DNA of 26,599 bases from a virus: positions 1 through 26,599 of IMG/VR virus record IMGVR_UViG_3300017767_000099. The stretch is one strand, 5' to 3'. The notes below the pieces were generated by a model. The model had not been told where the DNA came from, ran no database searches, and was given only the letters and a program-made list of their open reading frames with translations. Positions 20,158-26,599 of the stretch are shown here, piece after piece. Each line of letters begins with the position of its first letter. Position 1 is the stretch's first letter. Both the position numbers and the translations under genes were made by a program.

Positions 20158-22089
20158 TTATGTATCCCACCTTAAAACAAAAGTGGTGTCGGTTTCATCA
20201 GACATTCTGATTGGTTGTCCTAATTTACCTACTACTAAACAATCTCCTTTTTCATCATAAAGTCCTATTGTTGTTATAAAAGTTGAAAAATTAGAACCTG
20301 TAGTGAAATCAGCTAATGTGTGTTTTTTACTTGATTTTACTTTTCTTGCTGATAGGTTATAAGTACTATTAAATTCATCTTCACTTACTGTACATTGATA
20401 TTCATGTTCATAAATTAAATGAGTTCCTTGAAATTGAATTTTATTTAAACTATATTCATTTCCTGGATTTTGTAGTGTATTTTGATATAAAGGATGAGTT
20501 ATAACAGCAAAACCTGCTTGATAAAAACAATTTCCTATGTAAGGTGAACCATTTAGGCTTGAAGATATATTAAGTATTGTATTTGGTGTATGGGCTTTTG
20601 AATAAATGTTTATATTACTAATATTACCATTAAAGAATTTTCCTTTATCTATTAGTGGACCATAATTATCTACAACAAAAGTTGAACCTATTACTGATAC
20701 ACCTATACCACCATCTGTAAAACCGTCTACAATAAATGATGATCCTATAACGGCTGTACCTAGACTAAACTCAAAATCTGTGTTTTTATGTTCACCTTTA
20801 GATCCTATGTATAAATTAGATGTGTTTCTTGTTTGTTCCTTTATTGTAAAATCTTCTTCTTTTAATTTAGCGCCATTTTCCCAAATCTGCATTTTTGATC
20901 CTGACGATTGACATAGTATGTGAGTATTTATATCAACAATGTTATAATTGCCTGTTTCGCCCAAAGAGGCGCTTGCAGCATATTTTTGATTTCCATCTGA
21001 TCTTTCAAAATGAAGAGAATTACTTATATGATATATTTCAAAAGGAAATTGAGGTTCGGAAGATTCTGCAGAACTAGATAAACTATTAGTTACTCTTTTT
21101 GTTCCACTTTTAGCTATAATGTATCTTTTTTCAAGGTCTAATTCTCCACTTACTATAAATTGAGTATTAACTCCTCCAACATTTTGGCCTATTGCTGCTG
21201 TTCCTATAACAGGTGCATCTAAGGATATAGGTCTTATGTAAAAAGATACTGAGAAGTTTTCATCTTTATCAAAATTATATCTTTCATGGTGGGAAGATGA
21301 AATGTATGAACCTGTTCTACTATTAAATTTTATTTCAGATGATGAGCTTATAGACTGTGCAAATTGAACATTATTATAATATATTTTATTTATAAAATAA
21401 CTATCGTCTTCGTTTTCAGGATAAATTTCTCTAGGTTTACCCATTATACTTGTGTATGTTACAGGGGCATTAGGACTATTTTTTCCTCTTCTCCAACCCC
21501 CACCTATTATATCTGTGTGAAATCCTGTTTTTTTATTAACATATTTATAATGAGCATAATCACTAAATACATCTAAATCATATCTTTTAAAACCATCTAC
21601 TGGTTCTAATTTAAATACATTTTGTTGAATATCATTAGGATAATTGTCTAAATTAGTTCCACTAATTATTAAATTTCCTTTTTTATCATCTATAATTTGA
21701 TAACTACTTGCAGACAAATAAAAAGATCCTGGTTTTATTTCAAAACCATATAATCCAGAAGGTATAGATAATATGTTTGCTTTTTGATAAAGAGTTCTAG
21801 GTTGTTCTAAATAATTAATGGGACCCATTTTATCACCTACTGTTTTTTTAAAATTTCTATAAAAAAGGTGATCTATTTGGCTATATTTAATAAAATTTAT
21901 AACGTCCGATCCATAACCGTCAGTATGAGAAGTACCATACATAGATACTGATTCTGAAGTCCAACTAGCATTAAACCATGTTAATGAATTTGATGCTGCT
22001 GAAGCGGAAGTGAAATTATATTGTTTATGGGCATTAAAGGGGATTAGTGCCTTGTCTTGTGCCGAAAATTTTTTAAAGACTGTACCCAT
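20158..22089 (-). CDS. Tail-fibre-like virion protein with interrupted LamG domain
   Basis: In this 643-aa protein, residues about 270-520 look like a LamG/concanavalin-type sugar-binding sandwich: FSVSFYIRPISL, YIIAKSGTKR, SGSKMQIWENGAKL, NLYIGSKG and FFNGNISNINIYSKA match the strand order of LamG_3 domains. The domain is interrupted by Ile-Gly-rich peptides at about 293-317 (VIGTAAIG) and 441-475 (LGTAVIGSSFIVD, then IGVSVIGSTFVVD). The C-terminal 40 residues (FITTIGLYDEKGDCLVVGKL) are homologous to the end of the 365-aa neighbour (FITTVGMYNDANDLLAVAKL), a module frequent in marine myovirus virion proteins. Likely role: host recognition or baseplate-linked fibre. It precedes the 118-bp promoter-like gap. 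Confidence 0.72.
   Translation of the reverse strand: MGTVFKKFSAQDKALIPFNAHKQYNFTSASAASNSLTWFNASWTSESVSMYGTSHTDGYGSDVINFIKYSQIDHLFYRNFKKTVGDKMGPINYLEQPRTLYQKANILSIPSGLYGFEIKPGSFYLSASSYQIIDDKKGNLIISGTNLDNYPNDIQQNVFKLEPVDGFKRYDLDVFSDYAHYKYVNKKTGFHTDIIGGGWRRGKNSPNAPVTYTSIMGKPREIYPENEDDSYFINKIYYNNVQFAQSISSSSEIKFNSRTGSYISSSHHERYNFDKDENFSVSFYIRPISLDAPVIGTAAIGQNVGGVNTQFIVSGELDLEKRYIIAKSGTKRVTNSLSSSAESSEPQFPFEIYHISNSLHFERSDGNQKYAASASLGETGNYNIVDINTHILCQSSGSKMQIWENGAKLKEEDFTIKEQTRNTSNLYIGSKGEHKNTDFEFSLGTAVIGSSFIVDGFTDGGIGVSVIGSTFVVDNYGPLIDKGKFFNGNISNINIYSKAHTPNTILNISSSLNGSPYIGNCFYQAGFAVITHPLYQNTLQNPGNEYSLNKIQFQGTHLIYEHEYQCTVSEDEFNSTYNLSARKVKSSKKHTLADFTTGSNFSTFITTIGLYDEKGDCLVVGKLGQPIRMSDETDTTFVLRWDT
20669..20768 (-). 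repeat. Two direct copies of an Ile-Gly-rich in-frame repeat (57-bp period)
   Basis: Segments beginning at 20669 and 20726 on the plus strand align over about 42 bases at roughly 70 percent identity by eye (shared TCTACAA, CCTAT, ACCTA blocks). The offset is 57 bases, exactly 19 codons. They encode LGTAVIGSSFIVD and IGVSVIGSTFVVD. Related segments occur at about 21171-21210, 25711-25750 and 26181-26225. Confidence 0.75.
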
Positions 22090-22100
22090 TTTTTAGGATA

Positions 22101-23198
22101 TTAAAAGTCTAATTTTACTCGTATAAGTGCTTCTTTAGTAAAGTCTTTTGCAATTGGTTGGCTTAATTTTGCAACTGCTAATAAGTCATTTGCATCATTA
22201 TACATTCCTACTGTTGTTATAAATACTTTTGGGTTCATTCTCATTGTAGAGAATAAAATTGTTCCCTTACTACTTCCACTAGTAAATGACGGATTATTAG
22301 TATAGTTAAATTCTGAGTTTTTAGCTCTAACAAAATAAAATTGAGAATTTACATCTTCTTCTGTGTCTATAATAAAGTGATTAGAAGAAGAAATTAATTG
22401 ATACATTCCAATGTGATTAAGGTCATAATTTGTACTTAACCCTGTGTTGGTTTGTGGTAAATCTTGTTGTAATGTTGCACCAGTACCTACTTTAGCTGCA
22501 AACATATCACCATTTAATATGATAAGACCTGCATGTGGATAAAAATGTCCATAAGATGAACTTCCCCCTTTTTGATTTATTGTTGAACCTGATATAATAC
22601 CATTTGAACCTGATACAATGTTATAATAACCACCTAAATTAGTGCCTACATAGTTAGGATTGTTTGCAGTAGCCCCCCTACTAACACTATCATCTGTAAG
22701 TTTTAATTTACTATCAGTAGGAGTATCTATATTAGCTCCTGAAATAAATAATGATAAACTTCCCGCAGATAATCTTTGTTTGTAATTTGCTCTATTTACA
22801 TTAATTACATAAATACTGTCTGGTGTATGAGTACCAAACGTAAAATTTTGGGTTTCATCTTGAAAAACTAATTGTCTGTATTGGTTGTAATTTACTCTAG
22901 CAGCACTAAATCCAAATGATCCTGTGTCGTTAGTAAAATCAGGAGAACCTGATCCGTGTCTGTGTCCATATGCTAAAGAATATTGTACTGCTGATGCGTT
23001 AGAAGTACTAACGGCATTGTAAGCATCTATATAATATTGTATTGATCCTGTTGTTGATATAACTGATGCTGATAATACTGAAGATGTAAAATTTGTATCT
23101 AAATTATTGTCATTAGTAGACCATGTAGATGTAACTAATGGAGATGGATTCTCTAATATTACTATATCATTTGCTTCGTCAAATCGTGTTAAACTCAT
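22101..23198 (-). CDS. Virion structural protein, paralogue of the 643-aa fibre protein
   Basis: This 365-aa protein has a predicted beta-rich, Ser/Asn/Thr-rich composition and no enzyme motifs. The opening MSLTRFDEANDIVILENPSP and middle segments such as GFSAARVNYNQYRQLVFQDE and HAGLIILNGDMFAAKVG are of the type seen in marine T4-like virion proteins. The C-terminus NPKVFITTVGMYNDANDLLA then VAKLSQPI is shared with the 643-aa protein encoded just downstream, so the two genes have a common terminal module, perhaps for attachment to the tail. It lies 11 bases from each neighbour. A baseplate or fibre-network role is inferred from family resemblance and position. Confidence 0.68.
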   Translation of the reverse strand: MSLTRFDEANDIVILENPSPLVTSTWSTNDNNLDTNFTSSVLSASVISTTGSIQYYIDAYNAVSTSNASAVQYSLAYGHRHGSGSPDFTNDTGSFGFSAARVNYNQYRQLVFQDETQNFTFGTHTPDSIYVINVNRANYKQRLSAGSLSLFISGANIDTPTDSKLKLTDDSVSRGATANNPNYVGTNLGGYYNIVSGSNGIISGSTINQKGGSSSYGHFYPHAGLIILNGDMFAAKVGTGATLQQDLPQTNTGLSTNYDLNHIGMYQLISSSNHFIIDTEEDVNSQFYFVRAKNSEFNYTNNPSFTSGSSKGTILFSTMRMNPKVFITTVGMYNDANDLLAVAKLSQPIAKDFTKEALIRVKLDF

Positions 23199-23209
23199 TT
23201 TTATTTATT

Positions 23210-23932
23210 TTAGGTTGTTGTAGAATTTACAGTAAATGGAACTGTTATTCTTGCTCCTGTATTTATTCCTTCAATTATTAAACTTGTTGTTAATGATGGT
23301 AATTCAGTACTAAATAAGGCATTATTAGTTGTAGCTTGGATTGTTAATGTTCTTCCTACTACTGTTTCTGCTGTAGCTACATTAGAAATAGTGTTTATAG
23401 TTGTTACATTTGCAGTTTGGTTATTAGTAGTGTCGTTAGAACCATAAGGTGATGCTTTTCTTCTTTGAGATCTAGTTGATGCTCCTGTTGCTTGTATATA
23501 TTCTCTTAATCTATTATCTATTATAGTAAATCTATATCCCTGTGATTCAGTGCCTGCTTGATTATTACCGTTTATGTTAAATGTTCTGGGTTTTATAGCT
23601 TGAACTGCTCCTTGAGCTAATTCTATACCTGTTTGGTTTCCTACCTGAATGTAAGGTATTGCTGAAGTTCCTCGAGCTAAAGTAATCAATTTTGATTGCA
23701 TCATATTAGCTCCATCAGGAATAGCTTCAATTAAAGGCATATTTTCAATTGCTTCTGCTGAGTATTGTGTTCCATTAGGGTGATTTTCATTAAATAAAGT
23801 ATAATCTATTTCACTATCACCTAAGGCAAATTGTGTTATCTCAAATGAACCATCATTTTTGGCGAGAAGTTCTCTTCCTTTTTTAGTTAAAATTGCGTCT
23901 ACTGTAATACTGGTTTTGTCTAAATATCCCAT
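23210..23932 (-). CDS. Conserved virion protein of marine T4-like phages
   Basis: This 240-aa protein begins MGYLDKTSITVDAILTKKGR and continues ELLAKNDGSFEITQFALGDS then IDYTLFNENHPNGTQYSAEA. This 'GYLD...ITVDAILTKkGRelLa' opening with 'F.lgD.eIDYtL.n..HP.G..y....IEN.P..EA' is a strong recurrent signature of a structural protein family in marine myoviruses. The C-terminal half is Thr/Asn-rich and beta-like (TLTIQATTNNALFSTELPSL). No cysteine or catalytic residues were seen. The leader contains the 17-base A/T element also found before the 1305-aa gene. The exact position in the virion is not known. Confidence 0.75.
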   Translation of the reverse strand: MGYLDKTSITVDAILTKKGRELLAKNDGSFEITQFALGDSEIDYTLFNENHPNGTQYSAEAIENMPLIEAIPDGANMMQSKLITLARGTSAIPYIQVGNQTGIELAQGAVQAIKPRTFNINGNNQAGTESQGYRFTIIDNRLREYIQATGASTRSQRRKASPYGSNDTTNNQTANVTTINTISNVATAETVVGRTLTIQATTNNALFSTELPSLTTSLIIEGINTGARITVPFTVNSTTT

Positions 23933-23942
23933 TGTTTTTGTT

Positions 23943-23959
23943 GTTTATTATAAATATAA
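23943..23959 (-). promoter_or_regulatory. Candidate promoter or leader element, shared with 17525-17541
   Basis: On the minus strand this reads TTATATTTATAATAAAC, ending 10 bases before the ATG of the 240-aa virion gene. It differs at one base from the element before the 1305-aa gene and has nearly the same spacing to the start. It lies in the 43-bp gap after the 686-aa gene. Confidence 0.4.
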
Positions 23960-23975
23960 TGTTTTTTAAAAAATA

Positions 23976-26036
23976 TTAAGTCCCTTCATAAAGTACATTT
24001 GTTATACCACCTGGCGCGTCATCTATTAATCCTGCCCTTTGTAAATATAAATCTAAATTTCTTCTTACTCTAGGATGTGTAAATTGAGGAATTATTACTA
24101 CTCCTTTTGTTCCTATACCATCAAATAATTCTTCGTCTTTATCTATATTTGCTATAATAACATGATCTTTATCTAAAAATGACAATTGCCATTCTAAAGA
24201 ACTTGTTCCTCTATCATTTATATAACTTCCATAATAATTATCAACTGTCATAGAAGCAGATAAAGAGTTTTTATAATCAGGATTACTACTAGTTATATCA
24301 CCATCAAAACCTATTGCCCCTAATGCTCCCCCCTGTAAAAATACTCGCATTTCTTGAGTTCTATTTAAATTTACTCCTGGTTGTGTGAAAAGATTTACAT
24401 TTGATTGACCTAAAGCAGCACAACCTGCATAATCATTACCCGTAGCTACTAAAGCTTGTTTTTGTGCAAACGTTAAAAAACTACCTGTATATTCTAAGTA
24501 AGCATTATCTATTCTATCATCAAAAGTGTCTAACACAGGCATAAATCTACCATCATTAGATCCTTTAAAAATTATTTCATGTGTTTGGGGTAAAAAACCA
24601 TGACAATGATCGCCAACATCTAATGCTGTTTGGTTTTGATCTACTTCAAAAGTTCCTATACTTCTTTCATCGTTTGCACTTTGGTTGTATTTGTAATTTC
24701 CTGGTTCTCCACTCCCACTTATACTTACACTAAAATCTTTTACACCTTCTAAAAAAGTAACGTGTAATTCTGTTTTTTCTTCTATAGGTACATCATCATT
24801 AGAATTATTTTGTTGTAAAAAATCTAAACAATTTACACCTATAAATCTACTTGCTTGTCCTAAGTCTGAATTTTTAAGACGTTCAGCATATGTTGTTCCT
24901 ACCCATCTATTTTCAATATTTCCAAAAGAACCACTGTAAAATTGTCTTGTATATTTGTTAGTGTGTATAGAAGATGAAGAAAAAGAAGGACCTATATGGT
25001 GTTGTTGAAGTATGTCTCCTCCTCCAGCACCAGTACTAGGATTACCTACAATATTACCCGCATGGTAATTTATGTTAGCATATCTTAATCTAGCACCTGA
25101 TATAGGGGCTTGAGCTACTGCGTTATTACCTGTATTTACTCCATTAATATAAAGATTTTCTCTTTGTTCTCCGTCTCTGTAAAAATAAATACCATTATTT
25201 GTAGTTAAATGATCTTCTACAGTATTTTCGGGAAGAGTTCCCCCTCCTGGTTCCCCTCCATGCCTATATTCAAAAGATTTTAATAACCATCCTTTATTCA
25301 TTTTACAAAAGTAATTTTGTTTTAATTTTGATCCTACAGATTCGTCTAATATTTTAATTTTAAAACTTCTTCCTGTAGGTAAATCATTAGTTATAAACCT
25401 ATGGAATTCTTGAAAGTCTTCTTGTTCTCTACTTATTACATCTACTGTGTCTGTTTCTATATTTACTATTAGTATTTTTTGAATACCAATGTATGAATGG
25501 TTTTGTAAGTCAGCAAATTCATTTTCTTCTTTCCCCCCTATAATTGTATTAGCTATAAAAATAGCTGTTGTTTGGTTTTGGACTGCAGGGTTTGAACCAT
25601 ATGTTTCATCCCCTTTGTATATTTCAAAATTTTGACATAAAGTTCCTTCAGAATTTTCTACTGTAAAAGGGGCACCGTTTTTAGCAAATTGATGTTCAAC
25701 CACCCCACTAGAACCTACTATTTGGGAAAACCCTATACCACTGCCTATAGCGGCGGGGGTATATACATTTACTGCTTTTCCTGTTGTTTTACATCCTTTA
25801 TATCTAGTGTTAGCCCACCATACTGTGTCTATTATAGAATCATCAAATTCTGCTGTAAAGAGACGTTTTTCAAAACTTTTTGTTATAATTCTAGGAAAAA
25901 GTTCATGAGAAATTTGAAAAAAGGATCCTGATACTCCTCCTATATTCATATATCCTATACCAGGTGCTGCTATAGTACCTGGTAAATAATTAAATATACA
26001 TGATCCTGTGGGTTTATTTGCATTTATTATCGCCAT
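23976..26036 (-). CDS. Large virion protein, unknown family
   Basis: This 686-aa protein has beta-rich, Gly/Asn/Ser-rich composition, with no enzyme motif or membrane segment. Its N-terminus MAIINANKPTGSCIFNYLPG is followed by two Ile-Gly-rich patches: GIGYMNIGGVSGSF (about 26-39) and AAIGSGIGFSQIVGSS (about 95-110). The second resembles the repeated peptide in the 643-aa fibre protein. The middle has GRSFKIKILDE and a helix-turn segment ending in WLLKSFEYRHGG; the C-terminus LDKDHVIIANIDKDEELFDG then VRRNLDLYLQRAGLI is more globular. It lies two bases from the upstream partial gene. A tail or fibre-network protein is likely from its place among structural genes. Confidence 0.62.
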   Translation of the reverse strand: MAIINANKPTGSCIFNYLPGTIAAPGIGYMNIGGVSGSFFQISHELFPRIITKSFEKRLFTAEFDDSIIDTVWWANTRYKGCKTTGKAVNVYTPAAIGSGIGFSQIVGSSGVVEHQFAKNGAPFTVENSEGTLCQNFEIYKGDETYGSNPAVQNQTTAIFIANTIIGGKEENEFADLQNHSYIGIQKILIVNIETDTVDVISREQEDFQEFHRFITNDLPTGRSFKIKILDESVGSKLKQNYFCKMNKGWLLKSFEYRHGGEPGGGTLPENTVEDHLTTNNGIYFYRDGEQRENLYINGVNTGNNAVAQAPISGARLRYANINYHAGNIVGNPSTGAGGGDILQQHHIGPSFSSSSIHTNKYTRQFYSGSFGNIENRWVGTTYAERLKNSDLGQASRFIGVNCLDFLQQNNSNDDVPIEEKTELHVTFLEGVKDFSVSISGSGEPGNYKYNQSANDERSIGTFEVDQNQTALDVGDHCHGFLPQTHEIIFKGSNDGRFMPVLDTFDDRIDNAYLEYTGSFLTFAQKQALVATGNDYAGCAALGQSNVNLFTQPGVNLNRTQEMRVFLQGGALGAIGFDGDITSSNPDYKNSLSASMTVDNYYGSYINDRGTSSLEWQLSFLDKDHVIIANIDKDEELFDGIGTKGVVIIPQFTHPRVRRNLDLYLQRAGLIDDAPGGITNVLYEGT

Positions 26037-26038
26037 AA

Positions 26039-26599
26039 CTATATTGTATTGTATTCTGTATATCTATAATACCTACGGGAAGGTCTTCCTTTAGTAGCCA
26101 TTCCTAATAAAATAGATGATTCATGTGCTTTATAATTGGCAGGTTTATTAGATGGGTGAATTTGAGCTGTCCACTCACCAATGGCAAATGTTGTTCCTAT
26201 TTCTGCGAACCCTATACCTACATTTGTATAACTTTGGGGACCATAAGGTTTAATAGGAGCTTGACAATCTTGGTTATTTTCAGCATTTGGGTCTTTATTT
26301 TGTTGACTTAAATGAATGTCAAATATTTCTATTGTAGTGTTGGTTCCTTGTTCTAATCTTTCTCCTGTTTTACTAGAAGTTATATTTGATAAATTATTAT
26401 TACTAACTACATAAGTACCCGGTTCATATTGGCCCTGGGGGGTTAAAGGATCTGCTGTGTCTGCTATATCGTTTATTTTATTGTCTTCATAATCTGTTGA
26501 TATGTTAACATCAAAATGTTGGTGAAGACCTTCTGTCATTGTTTGACCATCACTTCTTACTGGAATTTCTCTTGGGAATTTATTTCTTTCTAAGAAATG
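26039..26599 (-). CDS. Virion-associated protein, 5' end beyond the window
   Basis: The frame is open from its stop at 26039 to the right edge (187 codons including the stop). An internal ATG at 26539 would give 166 aa, but the 20 upstream codons read as convincing protein (NKFPREIPVRSDGQ), so the true start is probably outside the window. The product contains MTEGLHQHFDVNIST, a Glu/Asp/Asn-rich middle, and SYTNVGIGFAEIGTTFAIG near the end, a copy of the Ile-Gly-rich peptide seen in the 643-aa fibre protein. It ends GRPSRRYYRYTEYNTI. I do not recognise the family. Position and composition suggest a structural protein. Confidence 0.62.
   Translation of the reverse strand, partial: HFLERNKFPREIPVRSDGQTMTEGLHQHFDVNISTDYEDNKINDIADTADPLTPQGQYEPGTYVVSNNNLSNITSSKTGERLEQGTNTTIEIFDIHLSQQNKDPNAENNQDCQAPIKPYGPQSYTNVGIGFAEIGTTFAIGEWTAQIHPSNKPANYKAHESSILLGMATKGRPSRRYYRYTEYNTI

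Overview
The window looks like part of the late (virion assembly) region of a tailed, contractile-tail phage of the T4 superfamily, on a distant marine branch rather than T4 itself. All supported genes lie on the minus strand and are tightly packed; several share ATGA or TAATG stop/start overlaps. The clearest anchors are a T4 gp20-type portal (cut by the left edge) and a gp17-type large terminase. The DNA is AT-rich. I saw no Shine-Dalgarno sequence before the gene starts inspected; the leaders are A/T-rich instead. Together with cysteine-rich repeats of the type common in secreted proteins of marine Flavobacteriia, this suggests a Bacteroidota host. The host is an inference, not something shown.

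In transcription order (right to left), 26599-19413 holds virion or fibre genes: a 5'-truncated gene, a 686-aa protein, a 240-aa family known from marine myoviruses, two proteins sharing a C-terminal module (365 and 643 aa, the latter with a LamG-like domain), and a 208-aa protein followed by a strong terminator. From 19332 to 17546 are a 144-aa protein built on an internal duplication, a GIY-YIG-like protein and a DnaG/gp61-type primase. From 17513 to 9314 come two very large genes. One encodes a 1305-aa chain of at least five enzyme-like modules: HxGH nucleotidyltransferase, HAD phosphatase, Pol-beta nucleotidyltransferase, DUF192, and a ligase-like KxDG domain. The other encodes a 1423-aa cysteine-rich repeat protein with a poly-glycine run and a C-terminal Hint/intein-like domain.

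From 9317 to 5264 lie virion-associated or unknown proteins, including a Zn-ribbon protein, one ending in an EF-hand-like loop, and a small HExxH metallopeptidase. Next are a holin-like membrane protein (5249-4857), a small Cys-containing protein and a terminator. A COG2509-like FAD dehydrogenase, a small protein, a NadR/AAA_28-like kinase, the terminase and the portal complete the window.

The main points of interest are the 1305-aa enzyme fusion, the poly-Gly/Hint architecture, a possible NAD-related set (HxGH domain, NadR-like kinase, FAD dehydrogenase), in-frame Ile-Gly-rich peptide insertions recurring in different fibre genes, and a similar lysine-rich amphipathic N-terminus on several late proteins. 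There is no gene-free stretch longer than about 120 bases. I found no tRNA, CRISPR array, insertion sequence or integrase.
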